A stretch of 64,000 nt of DNA from Hamiltosporidium tvaerminnensis (lineage: Eukaryota; Microsporidia; Dubosqiidae), in NCBI GenBank assembly GCA_022605425.2, contig JAKIMF020000001.1:1428501-1492500 (forward strand). Reading direction: 5' to 3'. The position numbers were made by a program, and so were the translations under genes. Below are positions 52,935-64,000 of the stretch, piece by piece; positions within the stretch are counted from its first letter, which is position 1; each line of letters starts with the position of its first letter. Below the pieces are notes generated by a model, which saw nothing but the letters and a program-made list of their open reading frames with translations, was not told the DNA's origin and did not search any database.

Positions 52935-54389
52935 ATGTTTAAAAACTTATTTGAAAATGAAATATTGGAACCAAGACTTACATATAGAAAAATCACGGGA
53001 GTAAACGGTCCTTTGGTGATTTTAGATGGCATTAATTATTTAAAATATGCTGAAATGGTAAATCTTACTCTTCCTGACGGTACAGTGAGATGCGGCCAAG
53101 TTTTGGAGGTTTCTGGAAAAAAGGCCGTCGTACAGGTATTTGAAGGAACAAGTGGTATTGACGTTAAAAGAACACAGGTAACATTTACAGGCGATACACT
53201 TAAACTACCTGTTTCTGAAGACATGCTTGGGCGTGTTTTTAATGGAAGTGGAAAAGTTATAGATGGGGGACCAGATATTATCCCTAGTCAGATTTTGGAC
53301 ATACAAGGACAACCTATAAATCCACAGTGTAGAATTTATCCCGAGGAAATGATACAAACAGGTATTTCTGCTATCGATGTTATGAATACCATCGCTCGCG
53401 GTCAAAAAGTGCCTATTTTTAGTGCTTCAGGTTTGCCACATAATGAAGTCGCAGCACAAATTTGTAGACAGGCCGGTCTCGTTAAAAAAAAAGGTGTTAT
53501 TGATTCAAGTGAGGAAAATTTTGCTATCGTTTTTGCTGCCATGGGAGTGAATTTAGAAACCGCTAAATTTTTTGAAACAAGTTTTAAAGAAACCGGTTCT
53601 TTTGAAAGAACGGTTTTATTTTTAAATCTGGCCAACGATCCAACAATAGAAAGAATTATAACTCCTAGATTGGCACTTACAACAGCGGAATATCTCGCAT
53701 ATGAAACTGAAAAACATGTTCTTGTAATTATGACTGATATGAGTTCATACGCAGATGCTTTGAGAGAAGTAGGAGCTGCTAGAGAAGAAATACCTGGTAG
53801 AAGAGGGTACCCTGGTTATATGTACACAGATCTAAGTACTTTATATGAAAGAGCTGGTAGAATTGAAGGTAAAAACGGATCAATAACTCAAATACCGATA
53901 CTTACTATGCCTAATGATGATATAACACATCCAATTCCAGATTTGACAGGTTATATTACAGAAGGACAAATATATATCGATAGACAGTTACATAACAGAC
54001 AGGTATATCCACCTATAAATGTTTTACCATCACTTTCAAGACTGATGAAAAGTGCTATCGGAGAAGGTATGACAAGAAAAGACCATGGAGATGTTTCTAA
54101 CCAACTTTATGCCAAATATGCTATTGGAAAGGATGCCCAGGCAATGAAGGCAGTAGTAGGAGAAGAATCCTTGAGTAATGAAGATAAAATATCAATCGAA
54201 TTTTTAGAAAGATTTGAAAAAGAATTTATTGGCCAGGGACATAATGAATCTAGAACGATTGAAGAATCGCTTGATTTGGCTTGGAGTCTTTTAAAAATAT
54301 TTCCAAGAGAGATGCTTAATAGAATACCTTCAGCTATTCTTGATGAGTACCATTCTAAACCTGTTAACACTGACATGACTGAAGAATAA
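52935..54389 (+). CDS. VMA2: V-type ATPase subunit B
   Basis: A 484-residue protein, full length for the non-catalytic B subunit of the V1 sector. The N-terminal beta barrel is followed by the nucleotide-binding-like core: [20 protein letters not shown] (split as [11 protein letters not shown] and LPHNEVAAQ, about 155-174), where catalytic subunits would have a P-loop, [13 protein letters not shown] (about 296-308), then [20 protein letters not shown] ([15 protein letters not shown] about 325-339) and [21 protein letters not shown] (core [13 protein letters not shown]). The protein sits in the V1 head with subunit A and drives proton pumping into vacuole-like compartments; in microsporidia this may also serve spore germination. 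It is one of the best conserved genes here. Its last codons and stop form the first unit of a 76-bp tandem repeat. The start has CCC at -11 to -9. Confidence 0.98.
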   Translation: MFKNLFENEILEPRLTYRKITGVNGPLVILDGINYLKYAEMVNLTLPDGTVRCGQVLEVSGKKAVVQVFEGTSGIDVKRTQVTFTGDTLKLPVSEDMLGRVFNGSGKVIDGGPDIIPSQILDIQGQPINPQCRIYPEEMIQTGISAIDVMNTIARGQKVPIFSASGLPHNEVAAQICRQAGLVKKKGVIDSSEENFAIVFAAMGVNLETAKFFETSFKETGSFERTVLFLNLANDPTIERIITPRLALTTAEYLAYETEKHVLVIMTDMSSYADALREVGAAREEIPGRRGYPGYMYTDLSTLYERAGRIEGKNGSITQIPILTMPNDDITHPIPDLTGYITEGQIYIDRQLHNRQVYPPINVLPSLSRLMKSAIGEGMTRKDHGDVSNQLYAKYAIGKDAQAMKAVVGEESLSNEDKISIEFLERFEKEFIGQGHNESRTIEESLDLAWSLLKIFPREMLNRIPSAILDEYHSKPVNTDMTEE

Positions 54390-54648
54390 ATGTTTTAAAA
54401 ATATTTTATTTTTAATTTTAGTAAATGATTCTGAATCTTTTAGAAGTAAAATGACTGAAGAATAAATGTTTTAAAAATATTTTATTTTTAATTTTAGTAA
54501 ATGATTCTGAATCTTTTAGAAGTAAAATGACCAAATAATAAATGTTTTAAAAATATTTTATTTTTAATTTTAGTAAATGATTCTGAATCTTTTAGAAGTA
54601 AAATGACCAAATAATAAATGTTTTAAAAATATTTTATTTTTAATTTTA
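54375..54648. repeat. 76-bp tandem repeat over the VMA2 stop codon
   Basis: Units start at 54375, 54451, 54527 and 54603, exactly 76 bases apart; the fourth is partial. Units 1 and 2 begin 'atgactgaagaataa' (codons M-T-E-E-stop of VMA2); units 3 and 4 read 'atgaccaaataataa'. The rest is nearly identical between units, so the expansion is recent. The first unit is the real gene end, the others are non-coding copies. Confidence 0.92.
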
Positions 54649-54649
54649 T

Positions 54650-55163
54650 TTTCTAAAATTATTAAAACATAATAAACTGAAGAATTTTTTTAGAAAAAAT
54701 TGCATTTTAAATTATAAAGTTACGTTCGGTTTGATTTCTTTTAATAACTTTCTTAATGTTTGAGTAATTTTATTTATAAGGAAGATTTTAAAGTTAAAAA
54801 TATGTCTATCATCTTCAAAAGATTTTTGAAGTTGATTTGAATATATATGATATGAAACCAACATATATATTTTAACCTTTGAATTTTCTAGAAATAAATA
54901 AAGTAATACCAGTATAAATAGAAGTAATTCAAATGAAGGAAATGATTCCGAACCCTTCATGTATTGATAAAAGACAATATTAAATTAACTGTAAGATAGA
55001 AAGATAAATCAAATATATTTTAGAGAAAGAAAGCGCTTATTTTGAATATATATGACAAAATAAAAAAAATATACGTAAGATATGTTTAGATATTTTTCTA
55101 GATGCTTAATGATAGAACATCTGACTACGTGAGAAAACTGTCTTCTGTACATTCAAGATATAA
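54650..55163. other. Spacer with a small membrane-type ORF
   Basis: An 82-codon ATG ORF on the minus strand (54712-54960) has one hydrophobic stretch near its N-terminus (LLLFILVLLYLFL) but no start triplet and no family resemblance. It is doubtful as a gene. Confidence 0.35.
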
Positions 55164-55496
55164 ATTTTCTTTTTGAATGCAGAAGAAAAGTGTCAATATA
55201 ATGGGAACTTTGGATCCATCTTAGAGGCATTAAACGACCTTTATCAGAAAAATACTCAGAAGAAAACAATAGTATATTTCACATTGAAACAGGTTTTAAA
55301 TCTACATCTATTTGTTGTACTGACTTATTCTATCCCTCTTTTACTTCTCAGTGTCAAGGATGAACAAATCAAATTTTATCATTTAATCAGTTTTACTCGA
55401 GATTATAGAGGATTGGCCTATAGATCCTTGTGTGGTTTATATCTCGCTGAAATAGCAGCAATGATTTTCACAGGATTTTTACACGCTCATTTTTAA
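55164..55496 (+). CDS. Hypothetical two-segment membrane protein, start unclear
   Basis: An open frame of about 110 codons with a gene-like composition and no suitable ATG: the frame opens after a stop at 55161 and its first ATG is near the end. It holds two hydrophobic segments, VLNLHLFVVLTYSIPLLLL (about 43-61 from the TTG at 55173) and a shorter one, GLYLAEIAAMIFTGFL (about 88-103), with a charged loop between. It ends in LHAHF. It may be the second exon of a gene with a short intron, a broken gene, or chance. An assembly-factor-like layout (two helices, as in Vma21) is possible but unsupported by motifs. Confidence 0.35.
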   Translation: MFFLNAEEKCQYNGNFGSILEALNDLYQKNTQKKTIVYFTLKQVLNLHLFVVLTYSIPLLLLSVKDEQIKFYHLISFTRDYRGLAYRSLCGLYLAEIAAMIFTGFLHAHF

Positions 55497-55499
55497 ACA

Positions 55500-56640
55500 A
55501 ATAGGTTTTTATTGTAGTGATCCTCTCTCTCCACTCTTCTTGTTCTAAATAAATATAAATTAAACTTTTGAAATAAGTAAGCCAAAATAAAAATACATGT
55601 AAGAAAACCGAGCTCCAAAAAAGGAAAAATAGACGTGGTATTTTATTTTATATATAAAGATTTTGATGCGACACTTATTAAACATAAAATTTCTCTACGT
55701 TATTCCTTTGTAATGATTTTACCTTAAAAACCAAGGAAATGCGATTTTTAGCAAATGGATCAGATGTTTATAGTATATATGATATATTAATGTTTCCTTA
55801 TACGTTGACTTGAATAAATTGTAACGAAATAGTATATGATGTGGTTTTAACTTACAAATACATGTAAGAACATATGCATGTATTAAATCTATAATATTCA
55901 AAAGCACGAATAAAACATTTCTTTGGTTTTAAAATGAGGTAGTATGTAGTATCGAGATCTGGAGCATTTAAATGCCAGAAAAGCGATCTTTGTTTTCTAG
56001 AAATATTAAGAACACTTCCAATACACTAAATGATGTGAATATTGAAAGAAGATAAATGGCAAACAAATATAATGATTATAGATGCTCAACATTGTATATC
56101 AAAGAAAAACAATAAAGTGTCTCAAAATATACAGATTCATTTGAATATAAGAACTTTGGTAAATAAAATAGAGTAATAGCCTACTATGGAATCCTCCACA
56201 AAAATAACTTTCCACAATAGAATGATTTCTAATTTATATTCTATCGAATTCTGCTTAATCCAATGCTTTTATGATATACAAAACTTTTTTTAATTTTGAA
56301 TTATATTAGAATGAAAGAAATCCAAAAAAATCTGTTTATTTACTGAAACTTTCCAATAATACCGATTCCTTCCCCAGTAGGTTTTCCATTATACTTTAAT
56401 TTAAAAAAAAAATATATTGAATTTGCATGATTGAAAAATTAGCTTAAAAATTTAAACAGTGCATTGCTTATTTAAATGTATCGGTGTTCAAATATTTTTT
56501 TTTTAATTCGGTTTCATATAAATCATAATTAGTAGTTTTTTTAGAATTTCATGGTTGATTTTTTTAAAAAATTCATACAAATACTTTTAATAGCCTATTT
56601 TTTCAAAAAATGGCCTATGATATTGTTTTAAAAATATTTA
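55500..56640. other. Gene-poor region, nothing recognised
   Basis: 1.1 kb of A+T-rich sequence. A minus-strand ORF of 62 codons at 55719-55907 has no features. Confidence 0.45.
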
Positions 56641-56644
56641 TCTG

Positions 56645-57545
56645 TTAAGTTTTGGGCATAGATAACTCTTTCCTATCACATCATGGGTATTCTTTAAATA
56701 GATACATCTCAAAGCTTTTTATATAAGAGGTCTATAGAAGCCTTACATGAGCGGAAAGTTACTTAGTATTTAGTAATGAATTTTGCCTAGTATGCGCTTT
56801 TGGTGGAAATCCTCTCGCAAACCAGAAGATATACCCCAAATCCACATATTTGGGCCTAATATATTTCCGGCTAGGATGTAGATTATACAGTTATATTAGT
56901 TCGCCTGGATTTTGCAATGTCATACTATCAAGTATAGCCCAGTTCTTAGATTTTCCAAGTTTTAAAGTGTTTATCTTTATATATTCCTGGCGCTACGTCT
57001 GTTAAACCGAGTAAGAAAGAATAGGATTCCATTTTATGCATATAATTCCATAATTTTAATCGTAAAGTCTGAATATAGATCCATAAAAAAACAAAGTAAT
57101 TAGAAAAAAAAAAGTTTTTTATTTTGGAACTTTTTTTCGCTTGTAATACACTTTCCCATGAAGAAAACCGAAATTTGGTGTGAATTTCATGGCACCAAGA
57201 ATCCGAAGATTATTCTTACCAATTTTTCAACATAATAACGATGCTGACGATTTTTACTCTGGTTATTTTCTCTCCACCATGGTCTAAATTTTCAAAGCTA
57301 AGGTTTTTATAAATTTTCCACAATGCCGGGTGCAGAATTGGCTTGGAGTATTCTCTGCATGTCGGAAAAGGTGACTCAAAGAAACAGGTCCTCCGGGTTG
57401 GGCTAGGGCCAGCAACCTACCCTTTAATTTACCTTCTTACGAAACCATAAAATTTAAACAAATCCACTGGAAAGAGACCGATAGGTGGTATTATTAAGAG
57501 AGGCTAAGGCTTGTACATGGCTGTAGTGCCAAAGATGAATGAATG
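56645..57545 (+). mobile_element. LINE 3' region, copy B (most complete)
   Basis: It has two parts. 56645-57260 aligns with copy A (32205-32900): 'tacatctcaaagcttt', 'ggctaggatg', 'ctggcgctacgtctgttaaa' with 'gagtaagaaag'. 57315-57545 is the inverse of copy C (23335-23575): 'aattggcttggagtattctc', 'gggttgggctagggccagca' and 'tggctgtagtgccaaa'. It ends in a GATGAATGAATGAATTA microsatellite. The unit is therefore at least 900 bases of the 3' end of one LINE family, with a tetranucleotide tail. No ORF remains. Confidence 0.75.
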
Positions 57546-58365
57546 AATTATATATTTCGAAATATATTTTTTCTGGTATTTTAATCATACTTTTATGTCA
57601 AATTAAACTATTTAAATCTAAAACGATTTATGTTTATTAATTAAAATTGTCGTTAGTCTTTACCATTAATAATTATTTTTCTCCATTCGAACATATTATA
57701 ACAAATAAATCATCTTTTTTCATTCATTACTCTGTTAAAAACCAAAATTTTTTATTTCTTCGCGAAATATGTACGCTGGTTATTCGATACAGTTATTTTA
57801 GATAAACTTACTACAAAAATGCCTGGATGAGATGAGCAGCCAAATTTTTTAATTTTCAATGTTTGTTGTCGATCAATCAATTTTTTTGGTGTTTAGACTA
57901 TGTAACTAAAGATATGTAGGTCTTTAAAAGCACTATTATATTTTTTATATTTTACGATTAAGTTTATGATTGATAAATATATTCTTTCAGGCAAAATATA
58001 ATTTCTATTTTCTAGTTAGAATGAAAGCATCTGAGGGAGTTGATTTGAATTTGTTAGGATAAAACAATTACTATACACTAAGAGCAAAATAAATCTTTCG
58101 AAGAGAAAATTGTAAAATAACTATAAAACGGAGTTTATAAAAATATAGGAAATTATTTTAATTCTATGGTTATTACTTTTGATATTTTTTATTCAAACTG
58201 TAAATAATTTAAGTACTCTATATTTAGAGGATTATTATGAATAAAAGGCATATATAGAGCTTAAAAAATATTTCAAAAATCAGTTTTAATTCGAATTTTT
58301 TTTCTTGATACATCGAATGATTTAGTTAGCCAAATCGCAATACCGATATTAAGAATACCATTATT
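57546..58365. other. Intergenic spacer, nothing recognised
   Basis: A+T-rich sequence with no ORF between the LINE tail and the membrane-protein gene. Confidence 0.4.
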
Positions 58366-58369
58366 ATTT

Positions 58370-58966
58370 TCAAGGCCTGGTATTTATCCCTTCTGTTATC
58401 GGATTTCGATTAGTAAATGTAACACATAGGTACATCGATATAATTGCCGAAATAAGAATAAAATAAATAAATGCTGTTAAATATTTAAATATTGTCGGAA
58501 TTTTTTTTTGAGAAAATACGCTAAGAGAAACAAACAAAATTCCAAGATAAAATGAACATGATAGGATAAACAAATAAGCTGGTTTTTTATACAAATATGA
58601 GCCAATAATTATTGTATCAATGAAATCTAGAACTGAAAAATATAAAAACATAGCATATTTCTTTACAAATATAAGCTTTGGATATCTGTTTGCTTTGGTA
58701 GTAGATTTAAGTTCATTATCTATTTCCTCATATAGTAATTGTTCTGTTTCGGGTAGTACATTTATTGCCTCAGGATCCGTTTCAATAGAATAAATGGCAT
58801 CTACGTTTTTGGTTAGTAAATTTCCAATTGTGACAGAACGAAAAAATATATGATTAGGGTTTTGTTCTATATAACAACCATCGCTACTAGAAATACTGAT
58901 GGTATCAGTAAAAATTTCTTTTATAATCACATTGACTTCAATATGTTGAATTTGTTCTTCTTTCAT
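58370..58966 (-). CDS. Hypothetical protein with three C-terminal membrane segments
   Basis: A 198-residue protein of unknown family. Residues 1-100 are soluble and rich in Ile, Glu and Thr, with a pattern ISSSDGCYIEQN. Residues 104-126, 129-152 and 159-184 form three hydrophobic segments separated by short basic turns (YKKPA, SQKKIPT), followed by a polar end. The topology puts the N-terminal domain in the cytosol by the positive-inside rule. The ATG at 58966 is the first in frame; no CCC triplet is next to it. Codon use matches the other genes of the window and the frame is long for this composition, so it is likely a real, perhaps lineage-specific gene. No function is proposed. Confidence 0.65.
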   Translation of the reverse strand: MKEEQIQHIEVNVIIKEIFTDTISISSSDGCYIEQNPNHIFFRSVTIGNLLTKNVDAIYSIETDPEAINVLPETEQLLYEEIDNELKSTTKANRYPKLIFVKKYAMFLYFSVLDFIDTIIIGSYLYKKPAYLFILSCSFYLGILFVSLSVFSQKKIPTIFKYLTAFIYFILISAIISMYLCVTFTNRNPITEGINTRP

Positions 58967-58969
58967 ATT

Positions 58970-59512
58970 TCAATGGATTTTTAAATATTTTTTTTGATCA
59001 TATTAATTGATTTGGTAAACAAATATTTGAATTCAAATCTTAAAACCCTAAGAAAAAAGCAACCAAGATAAATTAATTTTTTATTTAGTAAATAAAATTT
59101 TTTTACGAAAGTATTTACCTATATTTGAACATAGAACATAAGACTATTATTGTTTTGGCTTTTTTAAAGGAATTCTGATGAGAAAAACAGGGCATAACGA
59201 TTTGAATCTTCTTTTTAACTTTAGCATTCCAGAATATTCTTTTCGTGCTTATTTTTGCGTGGCTAAAAACTAAGTGAATTTTTCCCATCAAGTAGTTAAA
59301 TTGAGAGGCAAGGAGATTTTTAGAAAAATGCCTCAAAAAGAGAAAAAATTTTTATTGTATCAAGATAGCAATTTGTGAGTGCATGATGTTCAATGAAATG
59401 AATATCTGAATGCCATAAAATGGAAATGTACATGCGTATTTATAAATTAAGCAGCCTTTAAATAAAAAGTATGCAAAACAATAATGTTTTAGCTAATCAA
59501 AAAAGCCTTTAA
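58970..59512. other. Intergenic spacer, nothing recognised
   Basis: A+T-rich. A 73-codon minus-strand ORF (59115-59336) has a basic composition but no start triplet or known motif. Confidence 0.4.
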
Positions 59513-59567
59513 TTAATGCCACGGGCCAATAAACCCTCCCATATCCAATAGAACCCTTGCTATTTCC
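59513..59567 (+). repeat. Left terminal inverted repeat of the Ginger-like element
   Basis: The reverse complement of 61562-61616 aligns with about 80% identity. The core 'cacgggccaataaaccctcc' (59520-59539) pairs with 'cacgagccaataaacccc' on the other end, and both are preceded by TTAAT. Confidence 0.75.
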
Positions 59568-61561
59568 TATACATTTTTAATGTTGATAGCACCCTTTATT
59601 TTTTTCATATAGCCCTTTAATTCCTATACTCTTATAACCAATTTATTTCCCATATTCCTATACATCTTCTTATTTTAGTTTCCTTGTCAATATTTCTTAT
59701 CCATCCTTTCTTAAAATTTCTTTTGTATAAACAATAAGAGGTGTTAATTATGAATAAAGTTTATATCTTTCTTTTCAGTTCTTTTTTTGCATTTTTCGGT
59801 TTTTTGCATTTGTCAGTATTTGTAAAGCGAAATTTCGTTGTATAATTCGATACAGACACCAAACAACATAACATTGTATATAAACTAATTTAAAGCTTTC
59901 ATATTATATATTTTTTTCTAAGGAATTCATTTTATATTATATAAAAATATAATGTAACCCCACTGCCAAAGATTGTAAGTTGTAAAAATAGGCAAGAAAA
60001 AGAAATTCTTACTGCACATTTAAAAACCGGTCAGTATCCAGCTAAGTATTCAAAAGAAGAAAAGAATTGTGGAGTCATAACAGTTTACTTTACTCGGGGA
60101 TGATATTTGTTTTAAAAGAAGCGATCATCTAATAAGAGCCGTTTTTAGATTTGAACCTGTCTTGATTAAATAAATTATTCGAATAGAGCATTCTGTTGTA
60201 CACATCTGATTGAATAAAAGGATGGCTTTGTTTGTACAGAAATATTATGGGATTCCCAAGGCATGCATAAAAGAATATGTAAAAGACTGTGAAACATGTA
60301 ATTAATTTAATTCTCTAACAAAATCCAGCCAATATATATAAATCATATTAAAAAAATATGATCTTTATATGATGGATTGTAAGGTCTCGGGAGATACGGT
60401 GATCAAAATGATCAATTTAGCTCGATCATTAATGCAATCAAAATATACAAAAACATCTCCAGAGCTTTAAGCTGATTAATAAAACTCCGGAACTGTAAGA
60501 AATTCATTAATTTTTTTTTTTGAAAACTTTCGTGTCCCGGCGGCAATACAATCCGATAACGGTCGATAGGTTAAAAATGCACTACTAGAAGCCTTTTAAC
60601 AAAATTTAACACCCAAATTATACATGGAAGACCACACAATCAAAAAGCGCAAGGTCAAGTAAAACGTGTAAATCAGACCATCTAAAGATGGCTAGGGAAG
60701 AAATTGCATGAAAAAGGTGGAAGAGGTGGATTAAACATTTTTATAATATTTTTTATACATATAACAGATCAGTAGATAGTGCAACAAACAAATCTCTATT
60801 TATACTTTTCTTCGGACAACCAAATTTAAATACTCCACTTTCTGGAAGCATAATAGTTGAAAAAAAAGCCAGAACGAAAGTGTCTGGTATTGATATAGAT
60901 ATTGATATAGTTTTAGTCGAAGAAAATGCAGCAAAAACACAATGGATCCTATAAATTGCTTCATATGTACATGATGAATTTACTGAAACCGTAACCAACA
61001 CAACCATTATAATAGCTGATGATCTCGGAAGCGATAGTAAGATCCGTTCGGATGTTGCAAGCATTTTAAAAATTATAGAGAAATAATTATAGAAAGCAAC
61101 AATTCAAATAGACTTGCGAAAGATTTGTCTATTAGGAATCAAGTTTTGATAAGAAAAAAACTTGTATATGATACTTAAATACAAGGAGCGCCTCTTGACT
61201 CTTTTTAGAATAATTCAGTTTTTATAGTTCCCGCTATTTGATGAACAACATGACTGAAGTAAAACCAATGATGATCACACAAGAACGTTTTTAAAGGCGT
61301 AATAAAACGTATTTAATGTAATTTACTTCACATTGCAATTATAATAGGCATTTTTTTATTATTTTAGTCTTGTAATTAAAATTTTTATTTTTATTTTGGC
61401 GAAACTTAAAATATTTTTTTTGGTGGAAAATTCAAGTTAAAAACTATTTAAGGACTTTTTAAAGCGACCTTTATTAAATTTAGAGAAAAAATCACATCTT
61501 TTTTTTCAAATATATGGCATTAGGTAAAATATGTGAAAGTAACAGGGTTCTATAAATCATT

Positions 61562-61616
61562 AGAAATAAAGGAGGTTCTATCGGACATGAGGGGGTTTAT
61601 TGGCTCGTGAAATTAA
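61562..61616 (-). repeat. Right terminal inverted repeat of the Ginger-like element
   Basis: Partner of 59513-59567, reading 'gggggtttattggctcgtga' near its outer end on the plus strand. Confidence 0.75.
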
Positions 61617-64000
61617 TACTATAAATCTAATCAAACGATTTAAACTTTATTTCGGAACATTTAAAGTTACATTCCGAAGCAAAATTAGATACAACCAGAT
61701 TACAAAATGTAGTCAAACAAATCCTAAATATTATTATGCGGTAACGACATAAATTAGATAAAGCCACAATTCGCTAAAATCTTAATATATAACGGTAAAT
61801 CTTTATTAATAGTCGGTAATTTATCGAAAATAAAAAAACTCAAAGTTGTCATTTCTTTTTGTAAATAACCCAATTAGACATATTATCTGGTTCTTTGTCT
61901 TGCAAAAGCAACGAAATATAAATGTCTAAATAAGAACCAGGCCTAATATATACAGTAATTAGGAGTAGGATATATTAAAGAAATGTTTTATACAACAGAT
62001 TTTAATCAGGCCATTTTAGCTTGTTGTATGTATTGGGTGCAAAATGTTGATTTTTTTATTCTTATTCATTTGATTTGGACGATTTTAACTTTGAATGGAT
62101 GCTAATGAAGTGATAATTTTAAAATAATAAACTCAGGATCTTTTTTATTTCATATATCTTTCACGTATGTTTTTATTTTGTTAATTTCTATTAAATGAAG
62201 AAAATTCTCGTTTTGAAATTTATAAAATGAATTTTTTTTACAAATTATGATTCAAAATTTTACCAATTATCAAATAAAATGTAGCCACTGTATAAAATTT
62301 TTAACTTGAACACATTTTTCGCCCAATAATTTTTATTTTAAACTAAAAACTTACCTACATAAAAATAACAAGAATTTTAACTTAAAACTTTGGTATAAAC
62401 CGATTATAGAAGGGTTTTGACAGAAATATGTCATATATTATGATGATATAATTGTATCGGCTTAACTTTTCATGGCGCTATTTTGCATTGTAATAATCTG
62501 GGTTTAATGTATTTAATTTAATAATATAGAAGAAAGAAGGTGCATTGTGGTATGCAAAGACCGATAAAAATATTTAATTAATATATGGAGTAAAACTTTC
62601 TGTTACAAAAATAATCTTATTATATCTTAAATCATTGCACAAACCAGATAAAGATTTCGGCTTCTAAAAAGGAAGTAAAAAGGGATCAGAAATAGTCAAA
62701 TATGGCTTTCTAATTAGTTTTTTTAGTATATTTAGATAAATTCTGGTTTATAATGTATTATACTAGATATGAATAGTAGTACAACATTATTATATAACTT
62801 AATTGTCTGATCCACGAAATTATAAGCTTTACTTTACAGAAATACTATATATAGCGTGGATAGTAATATGAGCAAAAAAATTAAAAATATAATCTCTTAG
62901 CAATTAAGAATTTTTAATTAAAATAATAAATTTTAGTTGATTAAACGGAATACAGATATTGAAAAATTTAGGATTAATGGAAATATTTTAAAGGCTTGGT
63001 CAATTAAAGAATTTAAAAATGTTTTTTTCTTTTTGTTTTTTCTTTTTTTTATAATTTTTTTGCAGTATCTGAGCAATAGGAATTAAGATTTTATTCGAAT
63101 TAAAGAACGTGCAATATAAATAGGGTAACCCAGGCGAGATAGTGGTCAAGCTTAATGTGTTTATTGAATCAAATGATAAAACACACATAGTGGAGTAGTA
63201 GAAAATAACTTTTCTGATAAAAACGCATGTAATGTATTTTCTATTTTGAATCAAGTTTAAAAATTCTTAAAGAGTGTAAAGTAATGAAGCTAAGATACAA
63301 TATGGAAAATTTTGATTAAAGAAAAAACTAAACGGTAAAAAGTTTATCCAAAAGACAATATATTCATAAAGCAATATTTTTGATCTGCAATATCTAGTTA
63401 AAATGAGATATTATTTGTAAAGCTAGTGAACCTTTTATAAATTTCATTTTATTCTGTTATATGTAATAAAAATATACATTAAAATTGCGTAAATTCATAA
63501 ATTTTAAGTTAGAGAATTAGACTAAAAACAATCATATTAAATGGGTTATGAATAATATAGATAGGCTGTTTTTAATTTATGCATGATAAAATACTTTAAA
63601 CCGAAAAAAAGACATTTATGTCGATATTTTGAAAGTTAAATTAGCCAATTTGACGATTTAGGGGTTAAACATGTTTTTTTAAGTAAATACTACGCTTAGC
63701 TACATATTTATATCGAGATTTTTTAAAATATATATTTAATGTTTCAATGGAATATGAACTCATTATTTCATTAGGATATCAAATTAATTAAAAAAAAATT
63801 ATTATATCTATAATTAAACTGCATTTTAAATTATGATTGGCTCTATAAGATAATTTTTGATATAAAGAATCTGCTTGAATAGCACCTATTAATTATAATA
63901 TTACTTTAATGAAATCGATTTATATTTAGAAATTAAAAAAATGATAATATGAATATTGATCACTTGTGTTCTAGATTTAAATAGTCAGGTCTGGATGTTT
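61617..64000. other. Gene-poor region, nothing recognised
   Basis: 2.4 kb of A+T-rich sequence to the window edge. A minus-strand ORF (63000-63254) has a poly-Lys end and no family match. A plus-strand stretch near 63120-63170 recalls a transposase motif (GNPGEIVV) but nothing around it supports this. Confidence 0.45.

Larger units (their letters stand above)
59513..61616 (+). mobile_element. Relic DNA transposon with retroviral-type integrase (Ginger-like) and inverted ends
   Basis: Bounded by inverted repeats at 59513-59567 and 61562-61616. Inside, the plus strand keeps an integrase in broken frames: an HHCC-like finger with YYGIPKACIKEYVKDCETC (about 60240-60300, first part YYGIPKACI), a first acidic residue in YMMDC (about 60370), the second in IQSDNGR (about 60550-60570), then HGRPHNQKAQGQVKRVNQT (about 60625-60680), YNRSVDSATNKS with LFFGQP (about 60755-60820), and a C-terminal KDLSIRNQVLIRK region (about 61115-61150). 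The third catalytic Glu is Lys (VKRVNQ for VERVNQ). Gypsy-type integrases lacking LTRs but with inverted ends define Ginger DNA transposons; the KRBA2-like proteins are relatives. A degraded LTR retroelement is the alternative, but direct LTRs are not seen. Confidence 0.75.

Noticed and set aside
63100-63180. Plus-strand reading GNPGEIVV resembling a Merlin/IS1016-type transposase motif
   Set aside because: No other transposase motif follows or precedes it in any frame, and the phrase is short.
1-64000. CRISPR arrays, rRNA genes, telomere repeats or replication origins
   Set aside because: None seen. The only regular tandem repeats are the 76-bp and 81-bp units and short microsatellites.

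Overview
The window looks like a piece of a microsporidian nuclear genome, from a species with a large, transposon-rich genome. The base composition is strongly A+T-rich. The genes have no visible introns. The recognisable proteins are core eukaryotic functions in shortened form. Most genes with a confident start carry a CCC or GGG triplet within about 15 bases of the ATG, a known microsporidian start signal. The species cannot be fixed from the sequence.

Cellular genes are sparse and widely spaced: a Sen1 N-terminal-like protein followed 13 bases later by a Sen1-type helicase (300-5766), YAF9 (19258-19773, -), MAK16 (24253-24954), an MCM9-like helicase (26548-28359, -), a DUF1764 protein (30044-30409), NAR1 (30614-31729, -), a RhoGAP protein (40714-41919, -), tRNA-Gly(CCC) (49763-49833), an RMP1-like protein (50207-50566, -) divergent from TRM1 (50645-51961), V-ATPase subunit B (52935-54389) and an unidentified membrane protein (58370-58966, -). 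They serve transcription termination, chromatin, ribosome and tRNA maturation, DNA repair or replication, Fe-S assembly and vacuolar acidification. There are no operons. A decayed gene, possibly of a leucine-rich-repeat-like family, lies at 13352-15645.

Most of the rest is mobile DNA in all stages of decay. A non-LTR retrotransposon with a C-terminal restriction-like endonuclease has one nearly intact copy (9222-13025) bounded by a perfect 14-bp target-site duplication, one full-length but broken copy (43390-47190), one 5'-truncated copy (38840-40640), and relics at 1-165, 7740-8745, 16215-16660, 25600-26525 and 36115-36817. There are also a hAT transposase relic (37100-38800, -) with a second 3' end at 48345-48465, a Ginger-like integrase element with terminal inverted repeats (59513-61616), and several arthropod-type LINE relics with tetranucleotide tails (20340-21600, 23335-23575, 24036-24115, 29797-29880, 32205-32900, 56645-57545).

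The points most worth a second look are: the Sen1 pair, which a single +1 slip at the AAG-TAA stop would join; the MCM9-like gene; the arthropod-like transposons, which suggest transfer from a host; the 76-bp tandem repeat that captured the stop codon of the V-ATPase gene; and an unidentified 213-bp insertion shared with another intergenic relic. Long stretches (16.7-19.2, 32.9-36.1, 41.9-43.4, 47.2-49.7 and 61.6-64 kb) hold no recognisable gene.
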